A stretch of DNA of 48,360 nucleotides. Source: DASXMR01 sp036495525 (GTDB lineage Bacteria; Actinomycetota; Actinomycetes; Streptosporangiales; Streptosporangiaceae). The stretch spans positions 1 through 48,360 of the forward strand of contig DASXMR010000112.1 in assembly GCA_036495525.1 (NCBI GenBank), in the 5' to 3' direction. The translations under genes and the position numbers were made by a program. The notes beneath the pieces are model-generated. The model was not told the DNA's origin. It worked only from the letters and a program-made list of their open reading frames with translations, and searched no databases. Below, in pieces: positions 7,676 to 16,053 of the stretch; positions within the stretch are counted from its first letter, which is position 1, and the number at the start of each line of letters is the position of its first letter.

Positions 7676-8602
7676 TCAGACCTGCGGCAGCAGCTCGGCG
7701 AGCAGCTCAAGGTGGTCGAGATCCTGCAGGTCGAGCACCTGCAGGTACATCCGCTCCGCGCCGACCTCGACGTACTCGCCGATCTTCGCCGCGATCTCGG
7801 CCGGGCTGCCGGCCAGGCCGTGCTCACGCAGCTCGTCCGGCTCCCGGCCGATTACCGCGGCCCGGCGGGCCACCTCGTCCGGCGTCCGGCCGCAGCACAC
7901 CACCAGCGCCGCCGAGTAGGCCATCGGCCAGTCGCTGCGCCCGCCGGCGGCGCACGCGTCGCGCACCCGGCCGAACGCGGCGGCCGTGTCGGCGACGCTG
8001 CTGAACCCCAGGTTGAACTCGTCGGCATAGGCCGCGGCCAGCCGCGGGGTGCGGCGCTTGCCGCCGCCGCCGATGAGCACCGGCGGCCCTGGCCGCTGGG
8101 CCGGCTTGGGCAGCGCGGGCGAGTCCGTCACCGTGTAGTGCGCGCCGTCAAAGGAGAACTTCTCGCCTTCGGCGGTGCGCCACAAGCCGGTGATGATCGC
8201 CAGCTGCTCCTCGAACCGGGCGAACCGCTCGCCGAGCGGGGGGAACGGGATCGCGTAGGCGGCGTGCTCGGCTTCGTACCAGCCGGCGCCGATGCCCAGC
8301 TCGACCCGGCCGCCGCTCATCTGGTCGACTTGCGCCACGCTGATCGCCAGCGGACCAGGGAAGCGGAACGTCACCGGGCTCATCAGCGTGCCGAGCCTGA
8401 TCCGCGACGTCTCGCGGGCGAGCCCGGCCAGCGTGATCCACGCATCAGTAGGGCCGGGCAGGCCGCTGGTCCGGCCCATTTTCAGGTAGTGATCCGATCG
8501 GAAGAACGCGTCGAAGCCAAGGTCCTCGGTCGCCCTGGCCACCCGCAGCAAGGTGTCGTAGTCCGCGCCTTGCTGAGGCTCAGTGAAGATCCGCAGTCGC
8601 AT
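7676..8602 (-). CDS. LLM-class F420-dependent oxidoreductase (Rv1855c-like)
   Basis: A 308-residue luciferase-like monooxygenase-fold protein. Visible signatures are the N-terminal strand MRLRIFTEPQQ, FFRSDHYLKMG near residue 34, the ISVAQVDQMSGGRVELGIGAGWYEAEH segment, and VLIGGGGKRRTPRLAA in the second half. These match the subfamily that includes mycobacterial Rv1855c. F420 is the expected cofactor, from family knowledge. Its 3' end lies six bases from the end of the convergent 2-hydroxyacid oxidase. The natural substrate is unknown. Confidence 0.85.
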   Translation of the reverse strand: MRLRIFTEPQQGADYDTLLRVARATEDLGFDAFFRSDHYLKMGRTSGLPGPTDAWITLAGLARETSRIRLGTLMSPVTFRFPGPLAISVAQVDQMSGGRVELGIGAGWYEAEHAAYAIPFPPLGERFARFEEQLAIITGLWRTAEGEKFSFDGAHYTVTDSPALPKPAQRPGPPVLIGGGGKRRTPRLAAAYADEFNLGFSSVADTAAAFGRVRDACAAGGRSDWPMAYSAALVVCCGRTPDEVARRAAVIGREPDELREHGLAGSPAEIAAKIGEYVEVGAERMYLQVLDLQDLDHLELLAELLPQV

Positions 8603-8710
8603 GCCGCCATGATGGCGTACTGCGCGGCCATCCCGCCGCCGGCCCTACCGCGCACGGCGGGATACTCGTTGGCAAGGGTAAGCCACTAGCTTCGACCCGA
8701 AGGAGATCCG

Positions 8711-9274
8711 ATGTCGGCTCCTAGCGCCGAGATTCCCGGCTACACCGCCGGCACGTGGGACATCGATCCCGTGCACTCGCACGCCGGCTTCGTGGCGCGC
8801 CACCTGATGGTCAGCAAGGTCCGGGGCTATTTCCCTGGCCTCACCGGCGAGATCGTCACCGCCGGCAACCCGCTGGACTCGTCTGCCACCGCGACCATCG
8901 ACACGACCTCGGTCACTACCGGCCACGAGCAGCGCGACAGCGACATTAAGGGGGAAGGCTTCCTCGACGTCGCGAACCACCGGGAGATGACTTTCCGGTC
9001 AACCAGTCTGCGCCGGGACGGCGATGAGATCATCGCCAGCGGCGAGCTGACCATTAGGGGCGTGACCCGCCCCGTCGAGCTGGCCGTGGAGGTCAACGGC
9101 TTCGGGCCGGACCCCTACGGCGGCACCCGGCTCGGCCTGTCGGCCACTGGCGAGATCAACCGCGCCGACTACGGCGTCACCGCGAACATGGTGCTGCCCA
9201 CCGGCGGGGTCATGGTCAGCGAGAAGATCCAGCTGGAGCTCGAGGTCGAAGCGACGCTCAGGAAGGACGCCTAG
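8711..9274 (+). CDS. YceI-family lipocalin-like protein
   Basis: A 187-residue YceI-fold protein beginning with the diagnostic WDIDPVHSHAGFVARHLMVSKVRGYF. The family forms an extended beta-barrel that binds polyisoprenoids or amphiphiles in homologues. No signal peptide is visible, so this version looks cytoplasmic, as is usual in actinomycetes. A strong RBS (AAGGAG, five bases) selects ATG 8711. The last 17 bases overlap the end of the convergent methyltransferase gene. Physiological role not established. Confidence 0.88.
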   Translation: MSAPSAEIPGYTAGTWDIDPVHSHAGFVARHLMVSKVRGYFPGLTGEIVTAGNPLDSSATATIDTTSVTTGHEQRDSDIKGEGFLDVANHREMTFRSTSLRRDGDEIIASGELTIRGVTRPVELAVEVNGFGPDPYGGTRLGLSATGEINRADYGVTANMVLPTGGVMVSEKIQLELEVEATLRKDA

Positions 9275-10613
9275 CCTCGCCCGGCCGGCCGGCCGCCTGA
9301 CCGCGGGTCAGCGTGGCCAGGCACTCCACGTGGTGGGTCATCGGGAAGGCGTCGAACGCGCGCAGCCCGGCCAGCTCCCAGCCGTGGTCGAGGAACGCCC
9401 TGATGTCACGGGCCAGCGTCGCCGGGTCGCAGGAGACGTACGCGATCCGGCGCAGGCCGACCGCTTCGGTGCTGCCCGAAGGCCCGCCGCTGCCCGACAG
9501 CAAGTCGACGACAGCCCGGCCGAGTCCGGTGCGCGGCGGGTCGGCGACGGCCAGGCCGGCCCCGCTCAGGCCGCGTGCGCGCAAGAGCGACGCCACGTCG
9601 CCGTGGTGCACCCGGGCCCAGCTGACGTCCCGCAGGTTGTGCCTCGCGTCCCGCACGGCCGCCCGGTCATGCTCGAAGCCGGTCACCCGGCCGGCCGGCC
9701 CGACCGCTGCGGCCAGCACGCCGGCGAACAGCCCGGCGCCGCAGTACAGGTCGAGCACCTCGTCGCCCGGCTCTGGCTCGAGCGCAGCGAGCACGGCGGC
9801 GGCGAGCGTGTCAGCCGCACCAGGGTGGACCTGCCAGAATCCCCCGGCCGCGACCCGCCAGTCCCGCCCGGCGGCGTGCCGGGTGAGGTACCCGCGCCCG
9901 CGCACCGGCGCGGCGCCGCGCCGGCCGGCCAGCAGCACTGCCTCGGCGCTGAGCTGATCGGCCGCGCCGCCGGTGACGTGCCCGGCAAGCAGGACGGCCC
10001 GCTCCCCCGACCGCGGCTCGACCGCGACCTCGGCCGAGCGCGCTCCGGGAAAGGGCAGCTGGAGCACCCCGGTGGAGCCGACCAGCGGGTGCGCGATGGG
10101 GCAGTCGCCCACCGGGACAATCTCGTGCGACCGGTGCCGGCGCAGCCCGGCATTGCCATCGGGGCGCACCGCGAAGCGGGCGCTGGTCCGCCAGCGCAGG
10201 CCGCCCACGTCACCGGGCAGCGGCTCCACCCGGACCTTGCGGTCCAGTCCAGCGATCCGGCGCAGCTGCTGGCCGATCACGTGCTCCTTGATCTGCCGCT
10301 GGGCCGGCAGGCTCGCGTGCTGCCAGTCACATCCGCCGCAGCCGCCCGGCCGCGCGTGCGGGCACGGGGGCTGCACCCGGTCCGCTGAGCCGGTGCGGAT
10401 CTCGACTGCATCGGCCCTGGCGAACCGGGCGGTGGCCTGCGTGACGACGGCCAGTACCCGCTCGCCGGGCAGCGCGTGCCGGACGAAGACCACGCTGCCC
10501 GGCCCGTCCCCGCCCGGATACCGGCAGACGCACCACCCGCCGTGCGCCGGCTCGCCGACATCGAGCTCAAGGGTGACGCCGACGGCGATCGGCGGGGCAG
10601 CCGGAGCGGTCAT
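9258..10613 (-). CDS. TRAM-domain RNA (uracil-C5) methyltransferase, TrmA/RlmD family
   Basis: A 451-residue enzyme that transfers a methyl group from SAM to C5 of a uridine in rRNA or tRNA. Residues about 8-65 form a TRAM/OB RNA-binding domain. A Fe-S cluster motif follows (CPHARPGGCGGC near residues 84-95, plus the later Cys in GDCPIAH). The SAM site reads DLYCGAGLFAGVLAAAVG, then ADPPRTGLG, and the catalytic cysteine lies in YVSCDPATLARD. Length and Fe-S motif fit the RlmD/RumA branch, but target specificity cannot be assigned. It overlaps the convergent yceI gene by 17 bases. Confidence 0.9.
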   Translation of the reverse strand: MTAPAAPPIAVGVTLELDVGEPAHGGWCVCRYPGGDGPGSVVFVRHALPGERVLAVVTQATARFARADAVEIRTGSADRVQPPCPHARPGGCGGCDWQHASLPAQRQIKEHVIGQQLRRIAGLDRKVRVEPLPGDVGGLRWRTSARFAVRPDGNAGLRRHRSHEIVPVGDCPIAHPLVGSTGVLQLPFPGARSAEVAVEPRSGERAVLLAGHVTGGAADQLSAEAVLLAGRRGAAPVRGRGYLTRHAAGRDWRVAAGGFWQVHPGAADTLAAAVLAALEPEPGDEVLDLYCGAGLFAGVLAAAVGPAGRVTGFEHDRAAVRDARHNLRDVSWARVHHGDVASLLRARGLSGAGLAVADPPRTGLGRAVVDLLSGSGGPSGSTEAVGLRRIAYVSCDPATLARDIRAFLDHGWELAGLRAFDAFPMTHHVECLATLTRGQAAGRPGEARRPS

Positions 10614-10727
10614 CGCACCATGCTGCCGGGCCCGCGGCGCGGCCGGCCGGCCGGGTGGTGCCCTGGGCTAGTGGCACGGGCCCCGAGGGCATAGCTTGTT
10701 CGGGACCATTCTCGCTGGAGGAGCGCC

Positions 10728-11399
10728 GTGCACATCGTGATCATGGGCTGCGGGCGGGTCGGTTCGACGATCGCCCACATCCTGGAGGACCAAGGCCACT
10801 CGGTCGCGGTCATCGACCAGGATCCCGAGGCGTTCCGCAAGCTGCGCTCGGGATTCAAGGGGGCCAAGATCACCGGCGTCGGCTTCGACCGGGACGTGAT
10901 GATCGAGGCCGGCATCGAGCACGCCGACGCGTTCGCCGCGGTCAGCAGCGGCGACAACTCCAACGTGATCGCCGCGCGCGTGGCCCGCGAGTCGTTCGGC
11001 GTGCACCGCGTCGTAGCGCGGATCTACGACCCCCGGCGCGCTGAGGTCTATCAGCGCCTCGGCATCCCGACCGTGGCGACGGTGCGCTGGACAGCCGACC
11101 AGATGCTGCGCCGGCTCCTGCCTGAGGGCGCCGAGCCCCTCTGGCGCGACCCCACCGGTGCGATCGTGCTGGCCGAGGTGGCGTGCTCCGACGACTGGCT
11201 GGGCGAGAAGGCGAGCGCCCTTGAGGAGGCGGCTGGCACCAGGATCGCGTTCATCTCGCGGCTCGGCGAGGCGATCCTGCCAGGCCAGGGCACCGTCTTG
11301 CAGGAAGGGGACGTGCTGCACGTGATCGCGCGAGCGGGCGACCTGGAGCGGATCGCGGCGGCCTTTGCCAGGCCGGTCGCGCCCGGGAGGGGGAACTGA
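10728..11399 (+). CDS. TrkA/KtrA-type potassium-uptake regulatory subunit, first copy
   Basis: A 223-residue cytoplasmic RCK protein. The N-terminal Rossmann fold binds NAD(H)/ATP-type ligands (HIVIMGCGRVGSTIAHILEDQGHSVAVID, acidic strand end D31) and a C-terminal RCK_C domain follows from about residue 135. A strong RBS (GGAGGAGC) precedes GTG 10728. Its stop overlaps the next start by one base (TGATG), so the two TrkA proteins are co-translated and probably heteromeric, like mycobacterial CeoB/CeoC. No channel or permease gene is adjacent, although in related genomes I recall an APC-type permease just beside this pair. Confidence 0.88.
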   Translation: MHIVIMGCGRVGSTIAHILEDQGHSVAVIDQDPEAFRKLRSGFKGAKITGVGFDRDVMIEAGIEHADAFAAVSSGDNSNVIAARVARESFGVHRVVARIYDPRRAEVYQRLGIPTVATVRWTADQMLRRLLPEGAEPLWRDPTGAIVLAEVACSDDWLGEKASALEEAAGTRIAFISRLGEAILPGQGTVLQEGDVLHVIARAGDLERIAAAFARPVAPGRGN

Positions 11400-12064
11400 T
11401 GCGAGTCGCCATCGCCGGCGCCGGCGCTGTCGGCCGTTCCATTGCCCAGGAGCTGCTGGAGAACGGCCACGAGGTCCTGCTCATCGACAAGAACCCGCGC
11501 TCGATCAAGGTGTACAGCGTGCCCAGGGCCGAATGGCTGCTCGCCGACGCCTGCGAGATCAGCGCGCTCGACGAGGCATCGCTTGAGCGATGCAACGTGG
11601 TCATCGCGGCGACCGGCGACGACAAGGCCAACCTGGTGGTGTCGCTGCTGGCCAAGACCGAGTACGGGGTGCCAAGGGTGGTGGCGCGGATCAACCACCC
11701 GAACAACGAGTGGCTGTTCAACGAGTCGTGGGGAGTCGACGTCGCGGTGTCCACGCCGCGGCTGCTGTCCGCCCTGGTCGAGGAGGCGGTCAGCGTCGGC
11801 GACCTGGTCCGGCTGATGACGTTCCGGCAGAGCGAGGCCAGCCTGGTCGAGCTGACCATGCCGGATGACGCGCCGCTGGCCGGCCAGCGGGTTGGCGCCA
11901 TCGAGTGGCCGGCAGACACGGCGCTGGTCGCGGTGCTGCGCGACGGCCGGGTGATCGTGCCCAGCGCCGACGACCCGCTGGAAGGCGGCGACGAGTTGCT
12001 GTTCGTGACGAGCCAGGACGTGGAGCACGAGCTGGCGACGCTGCTGGCGGCCGGCGAGCGCTGA
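11399..12064 (+). CDS. TrkA/KtrA-type potassium-uptake regulatory subunit, second copy
   Basis: A 221-residue RCK protein, translationally coupled to the first copy. It has the Rossmann motif MRVAIAGAGAVGRSIAQELLENGHEVLLIDKN with acidic D30, a substrate-distal RINHPNNEWLF motif, and a C-terminal RCK_C domain from about residue 135 (LVELTMPDDAPLAGQRVGAIEWP). It would gate a potassium transporter together with the first copy. The sequence is clearly a diverged paralogue, not a recent duplicate. It ends 12 bases before the end of the convergent DUF3710 gene. Confidence 0.88.
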   Translation: MRVAIAGAGAVGRSIAQELLENGHEVLLIDKNPRSIKVYSVPRAEWLLADACEISALDEASLERCNVVIAATGDDKANLVVSLLAKTEYGVPRVVARINHPNNEWLFNESWGVDVAVSTPRLLSALVEEAVSVGDLVRLMTFRQSEASLVELTMPDDAPLAGQRVGAIEWPADTALVAVLRDGRVIVPSADDPLEGGDELLFVTSQDVEHELATLLAAGER

Positions 12065-12076
12065 GCCGGCGGCGGC

Positions 12077-13033
12077 CTAGCGGGTCTCGGTGATCTCCGG
12101 GCCGCGGACGAACGGGTTCGGGATCATGTTCTCCTCCTCCAGCTGGGCCTCGAGCGCCCGCTGCGCGTCCTCGGGCAGCTGGATCATCAGCTGGTCCCTT
12201 GGCGGCGCCGGGTGATCGCCCCGGACCACGACCACGTCAGCGAAGATCTCCTCCAGCGGCGCGGCAGCGCTGTCCTGCCTGACCGCCGGGCCGGTGACCA
12301 TGCCGCGCAGGAACCAGCGCGGGCCGTCGGCGCCGAGGAACCGGATGGGCTGCAGCTGCGCTGCCTGCTGGCCCTCGGCCTGCGGCCGGACCCTGGCGAG
12401 CAGCTCGGCGCCGAACCGGCCTGACCGCTCCTGGCTGTCCCCGCCGGACTTGGCAACCTCGGCGGCTATTTCCTCCCGGACCTCGTCCCACAGGCCGCTG
12501 CTCTTCGGCGCGGCGAAGGCCTGCAGCTGAAGCTCGCTGCCGCGATGCAGGACGGTGATCCAGATGCCCTGGTCCTCCGCCATGCTGACCTGGATGTCGA
12601 TGCCCTCGGCCGTCGGCACGAGCATGCTGCCGAAGTCGATCCTGGTCCGCTGCGGGTAGTCCTGCGAGCTGTCCCACGGTCCCGACATCCGCCCGCCGGC
12701 CCGGCCGGGGTCAGCCTGCGCCCGCTGCGCCCTGGTCCAGGTGTCGGGGTCGCCGAGGTTGACGCGGCTGACCTGCTCGCCGTCATCGAGCCCGGCGCTG
12801 GCCGGACCTTCTTCCGAGGCGGCCCGTTCCTGGTAGCTGCCCTGCGCCGCCTCGGCCTCGTCCCCGGTGTCAGCCTCGCCCTCCGGCTCGGCCTCGTCCC
12901 AGGACTGGCTCTCATCCCAGGGCTCGGCTTCCTCGTCCAGGTCCTCCGGCCCGGCCGGGAAGTCCGGCTCGTCCCCGGCCGCAGATCCAGCTGATCCGGG
13001 CCGTCCCGCATCGCGGCTGCGCCGTCGGAACAC
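12077..13033 (-). CDS. DUF3710 domain protein with acidic disordered N-terminus
   Basis: About 318 residues. Residues 10-100 are low-complexity and rich in Glu, Asp and Ser (EDLDEEAEPWDESQSWDEAE), probably disordered. From about residue 110 the conserved DUF3710 domain begins (GPWDSSQDYP, IDFGSMLVPTAEGIDIQVSM) and includes IRFLGADGPRWFLRGMVTGPA. The family has no known biochemical function but is typically found next to dut in actinomycetes, as here. GTG 13033 with GAGGAG eight bases upstream is preferred; a TTG at 13036 is the alternative. Co-directional with dut across 48 bases. Confidence 0.85.
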   Translation of the reverse strand: MFRRRSRDAGRPGSAGSAAGDEPDFPAGPEDLDEEAEPWDESQSWDEAEPEGEADTGDEAEAAQGSYQERAASEEGPASAGLDDGEQVSRVNLGDPDTWTRAQRAQADPGRAGGRMSGPWDSSQDYPQRTRIDFGSMLVPTAEGIDIQVSMAEDQGIWITVLHRGSELQLQAFAAPKSSGLWDEVREEIAAEVAKSGGDSQERSGRFGAELLARVRPQAEGQQAAQLQPIRFLGADGPRWFLRGMVTGPAVRQDSAAAPLEEIFADVVVVRGDHPAPPRDQLMIQLPEDAQRALEAQLEEENMIPNPFVRGPEITETR

Positions 13034-13081
13034 CAAGCACGCTCCTCACTGGTCTGTCGCGGCGGCAGGCTCGGCGGCCGG

Positions 13082-13564
13082 CTATCCGGCTGCCGAGTGG
13101 CCGCCGGTCGATCCGAAGCCGTCTTCTCCCCTGCCTGTCCCCGGCAGGACGGTGACCTCGTGAAACTTCACATGTTCTACCCGCTGCACCACCAGCTGAG
13201 CGATCCGGTCTCCGCGCTGGAACCGGACGGTGCGCTCGGCATCGGTGTTAATCAGCGTCACCCTGATCTGGCCACGGTACCCCGCGTCCACCGTGCCGGG
13301 ACCATTGAGGACCGTGACTCCGTGCCTGGCCGCCAGGCCGGAGCGCGGATGCACGAACGCGGCGTACCCGGCCGGCAGCGCGATCGCCACGCCAGTAGGC
13401 ACGCTGACGCGGCCGCCGGGGGGAAGCTCGACGTCGGAGGCGGCGAAGAGATCGACGCCCGCGTCGCCTGGATGCGCCCGCGCGGGCAGCGGAAGACCAG
13501 GGTCCAGCCGGCGGATCAGCACGTCGACCGGCTCGCCATCGTGGCTCACCTGGGCCGGTGCCAT
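13082..13564 (-). CDS. dut: dUTP diphosphatase
   Basis: A 160-residue trimeric-type dUTPase, which hydrolyses dUTP to dUMP and pyrophosphate and so keeps uracil out of DNA. All five motifs are visible: HPGDAGVDL (1), HPRSGLA (2), LNGPGTVDAGYRG (3), RGDRIAQLVVQ (4) and the C-terminal GRGEDGFGSTG (5). The frame stays open upstream, but family alignment favours ATG 13564; GTG 13549 would still give a complete domain. A TAGGGT box on the minus strand at 13591-13596 is a likely -10 with a leader of about 20 bases. It lies upstream of DUF3710, probably in one operon. Confidence 0.95.
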   Translation of the reverse strand: MAPAQVSHDGEPVDVLIRRLDPGLPLPARAHPGDAGVDLFAASDVELPPGGRVSVPTGVAIALPAGYAAFVHPRSGLAARHGVTVLNGPGTVDAGYRGQIRVTLINTDAERTVRFQRGDRIAQLVVQRVEHVKFHEVTVLPGTGRGEDGFGSTGGHSAAG

Positions 13565-13590
13565 GGCGCTCGATGCCAGCTCACGTGGCG

Positions 13591-13623
13591 ACCCTACTGT
13601 GCTAGCCGGGGGGGCGACGCCCC
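13591..13623 (-). promoter_or_regulatory. dut promoter box and upstream inverted repeat
   Basis: On the minus strand TAGGGT (13591-13596) is a TANNNT-type -10 about 27 bases before the dut ATG. Just upstream, 13611-13623 is a perfect 6-bp inverted repeat with a one-base centre (GGGGCG-A-CGCCCC), which could be the end of the AI-2E transcript or a dut operator. Confidence 0.35.
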
Positions 13624-13638
13624 GTGCCCCCGGCCTGG

Positions 13639-15069
13639 CTACGGCGGCTGCTGGTCGGGTGGCGGGGCGCGTTCCGGGCTGGAGCGCAGATGCGGCCATG
13701 CGTAGAAGATCACCGCCGATATCGGCACCGCGATGATCGCGCCAGGAACGCCGGCCACGATCCCGCCGACGGCCAGCACCAGGATGATCGCCAGCGGGTG
13801 CAGCCGCACCAGGCGGCCGACCACGAGGGGCTGCAGCAGATGGCCCTCGATCTGGTTCTCGACCAGGAAGACCGCGATGAGGATGACGGCGGCGAGCCAG
13901 CCTCTGGTACCGAGGGTCACCAGGACCGCGAGGGCGCCGACCACCAGGATTCCCACCAGCGGAATGAACGCGGCGATGAAGACCAGGATCACCAGCGGGA
14001 CGAGCAGCGGCACGCCGAGCGCCCAGAGCGCCACGCCGATGAACAGCGCGTGGATGGCCGCGATCAGCGTCGTGCCGCGGATGTAATTCACCAGCGCCTG
14101 CCAGCCGGCTGCCGATGCCTTGTCGGCCCGCTGCCTGGCCTGCGGCCGCAGGCCGCTCAGCAGGAACGACCAGATGCGGTCACCGTCCTTGAGCAGGAAG
14201 AAGGTGATGAAGGCGGTCAGCACGACGGCCGCGAGCACCTCGAGGGCGATCCGCCCGCCAGTCAGCACCGTCCCGGCTACGTCCCCCTTGTGCTGGACCA
14301 GGAAGTTGACGAACTGATTGGAGTAGTTCTGCAGCCGCTGGCTGCTGAGGTGGAACGGCGGCCCGGCCAGTGACTTCTGCACCTCTGCAGCCGTGTGCCG
14401 CACTTCGTCGGCCAGCTTGGGGTACTCGGCGCTGACTCGGTTCACGGCCAGCGTGCCGAGGCCGCCGAGCACGATGACTCCGGCCAGCAGCGTGCACCAG
14501 GTGGCCGCGAGCCTGGACATGCCTATCCGCCGCAGTCGCGCCGTGAGCGGCTGCAGCAGGGCAGTCAGCAGCGTCGCGGCGATCAGCGGCAGCACCACCA
14601 GGCGCAGCGCCGTCGCGACCTTGAACGCGAAGAAGATCACGATGGCGACCAGGATCAGCCGCCACGACCACGCCGCCGCCTGCTGCAGCAGCCTCGGCAC
14701 GTGCGCCCCGGTCGCGGTGGCATCGGAAGCGGCGTCCGGCCGGTGCTGGTCGGCCGGCTCAGCGGCCCGCTCCGCCTGCTCCCCGGCCGGCTGACCTCCG
14801 CCCGGCTGCTCGCGAGCTGCTCCGCTGGAGTCCACCCGTTCCGGCGACTGCGTCTCCGGCTGCCTGTCATTCACCCGGCGGTCCTGGCCGGGCGGCGCCT
14901 CCCCCGACCCTGCCTCCGCCTGCCGGGCAGCTGGCCGGCTGGGCAGCGCCGGATGACCGGCGGCCAGGCGCGGTCCGGTAGCCGGCCTGCCGTCGCTCGC
15001 TCCTGGCCTGCCGGGCGCGGCGTCAGCCCCGTCGGCGCGCCGGGGAAGTCGGCCCGTCATGACCTCCAT
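13639..15069 (-). CDS. AI-2E/PerM-family membrane permease with long disordered N-terminus
   Basis: A 476-residue protein. Residues 1-120 are Pro/Ala/Arg/Gln-rich and disordered. The membrane domain (about 125-455) has the seven- to eight-helix AI-2E_transport pattern with a large soluble segment between helices 3 and 4 and the signature near the end (LVENQIEGHLLQPLVVGRLVRLHPLAIILVLAVGG). The family includes the E. coli autoinducer-2 exporter TqsA and sodium/proton antiporters; substrate is unknown here. ATG 15069 sits 21 bases from the divergent DUF3093 start; ATG 15060 is an in-frame alternative. Confidence 0.85.
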   Translation of the reverse strand: MEVMTGRLPRRADGADAAPGRPGASDGRPATGPRLAAGHPALPSRPAARQAEAGSGEAPPGQDRRVNDRQPETQSPERVDSSGAAREQPGGGQPAGEQAERAAEPADQHRPDAASDATATGAHVPRLLQQAAAWSWRLILVAIVIFFAFKVATALRLVVLPLIAATLLTALLQPLTARLRRIGMSRLAATWCTLLAGVIVLGGLGTLAVNRVSAEYPKLADEVRHTAAEVQKSLAGPPFHLSSQRLQNYSNQFVNFLVQHKGDVAGTVLTGGRIALEVLAAVVLTAFITFFLLKDGDRIWSFLLSGLRPQARQRADKASAAGWQALVNYIRGTTLIAAIHALFIGVALWALGVPLLVPLVILVFIAAFIPLVGILVVGALAVLVTLGTRGWLAAVILIAVFLVENQIEGHLLQPLVVGRLVRLHPLAIILVLAVGGIVAGVPGAIIAVPISAVIFYAWPHLRSSPERAPPPDQQPP

Positions 15070-15090
15070 GTAACCAACTAACGTTGGCGC
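15070..15090. promoter_or_regulatory. 21-bp shared divergent promoter with inverted repeat
   Basis: Only 21 bases separate two divergent start codons. They contain CCAAC-TAAC-GTTGG (15074-15087), an inverted repeat with perfect 5-bp arms, and TAACGT (15079-15084), six bases before ATG 15091. The DUF3093 mRNA would be leaderless; the AI-2E transcript must start in the same few bases or inside DUF3093. Confidence 0.5.
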
Positions 15091-15543
15091 ATGCGCACCT
15101 ACCGCGAGCAGCTGACGGCACCCGGCAGCTGGTGGCTGCTCGGGATGCTCAGCGTCGTGCTCTTCGGCACGACCCTCTGGGCGGGATTCAGCCTGCTTGT
15201 CGCGGTCGCGGTGTATCTCGCGCTGGCCGTCGTGTGCGCAGCTGCGCTGCTGATCTGGGGCAGCGCGACGATCGAAGTGACCAGCGGCGAACTGCGGGCC
15301 GGGCGGGCGACGATGTCGCTCAGCCTGGCCGGCGAGGTCTCCGCGCTAGACGACACCCAGGCCCGGGCGATGCGCGGTCCGCGCGCGGATCCCGCCGCGC
15401 TGATGCTGGTGCGGCCATACCTGAAGCAGGCGGTGTACGTGGAAGTGGTCGGCCAGTTTCCCACCCGGCCGTACTGGCTGATCGGAACGCGGCGGCCAGC
15501 CGAGCTCGCGGATGCAATCGAGAGATCACGACCGTCCGCCTGA
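15091..15543 (+). CDS. DUF3093 membrane protein
   Basis: A 150-residue protein with two N-terminal membrane helices (about residues 14-60) followed by a soluble domain ending in PYWLIGTRRPAELADAIE, the DUF3093 signature. Function is unknown; the family is normally near dut in actinomycetes, and here it is separated from dut by the AI-2E permease. TAACGT six bases upstream supports a leaderless ATG 15091. Confidence 0.85.
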   Translation: MRTYREQLTAPGSWWLLGMLSVVLFGTTLWAGFSLLVAVAVYLALAVVCAAALLIWGSATIEVTSGELRAGRATMSLSLAGEVSALDDTQARAMRGPRADPAALMLVRPYLKQAVYVEVVGQFPTRPYWLIGTRRPAELADAIERSRPSA

Positions 15544-15593
15544 GCCCGCCGGCGCCCGTGGGATGATGCGGGCTGGCGCTAGAAAGGAAAGGC

Positions 15594-15878
15594 ATGGCAG
15601 GCAAGCGTGGAGACATCGGCAGCAAGGCCGTGTCCGGGATCGCCGGCGCGGCTGCGGCGTTCGTAGCGCGCAAGGCCATCGTGTTCGCCTGGACGAAGAT
15701 CGCCGGCAAGGAGCCTCCTGAGCACCCGGAGGACCCGCAGGTCGCCCTCGCCGAAGCCCTCCTGTGGGGCCTGGTGCTTGGCGTCGGCGTCTCGGCGGCG
15801 AAGCTGCTGGCGACCAGGGCGGTTAGCCGGCGTCAGCTGCAGGCGATGACCGAAGAGCCGGAGCCCGCGGCCGAGTAG
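15594..15878 (+). CDS. DUF4235 small membrane protein
   Basis: A 94-residue protein with two predicted membrane helices (about residues 16-32 and 54-70), a charged loop between them (KEPPEHPEDPQ) and an acidic tail (EEPEPAAE). These features match the actinobacterial DUF4235 family, whose function is unknown. AAAGGAAAGG immediately upstream is a good RBS. Confidence 0.85.
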   Translation: MAGKRGDIGSKAVSGIAGAAAAFVARKAIVFAWTKIAGKEPPEHPEDPQVALAEALLWGLVLGVGVSAAKLLATRAVSRRQLQAMTEEPEPAAE

Positions 15879-16053
15879 CCGCTCCTCCCCCGCCTCAGCC
15901 AGGCCGCTCCGGAAGCAGGCCCGGCCTCCGGCCGCTGCCACGTGCCCCCGGCCAGGCACGGATCAGGCCCGCCGGAAATGGCGATCAGGCGCGCCGCCGG
16001 CCATCAGGCCCGCGGGCCAGGCGATGCTGACATCATGCTGCTGGGGGTGTGAG
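15879..16053. other. Spacer before glgC with imperfect direct repeats
   Basis: ATCAGGC followed by a CGC-rich stretch occurs three times, at about 15962, 15984 and 16003. A small GGCC/GGCC stem near 15925 may end the DUF4235 transcript. No gene is visible. Confidence 0.3.

Noticed and set aside
16024..16053. Upstream ATG for glgC
   Set aside because: It would add a Cys/Trp-rich decapeptide not seen in the family; ATG 16054 gives the usual N-terminus.
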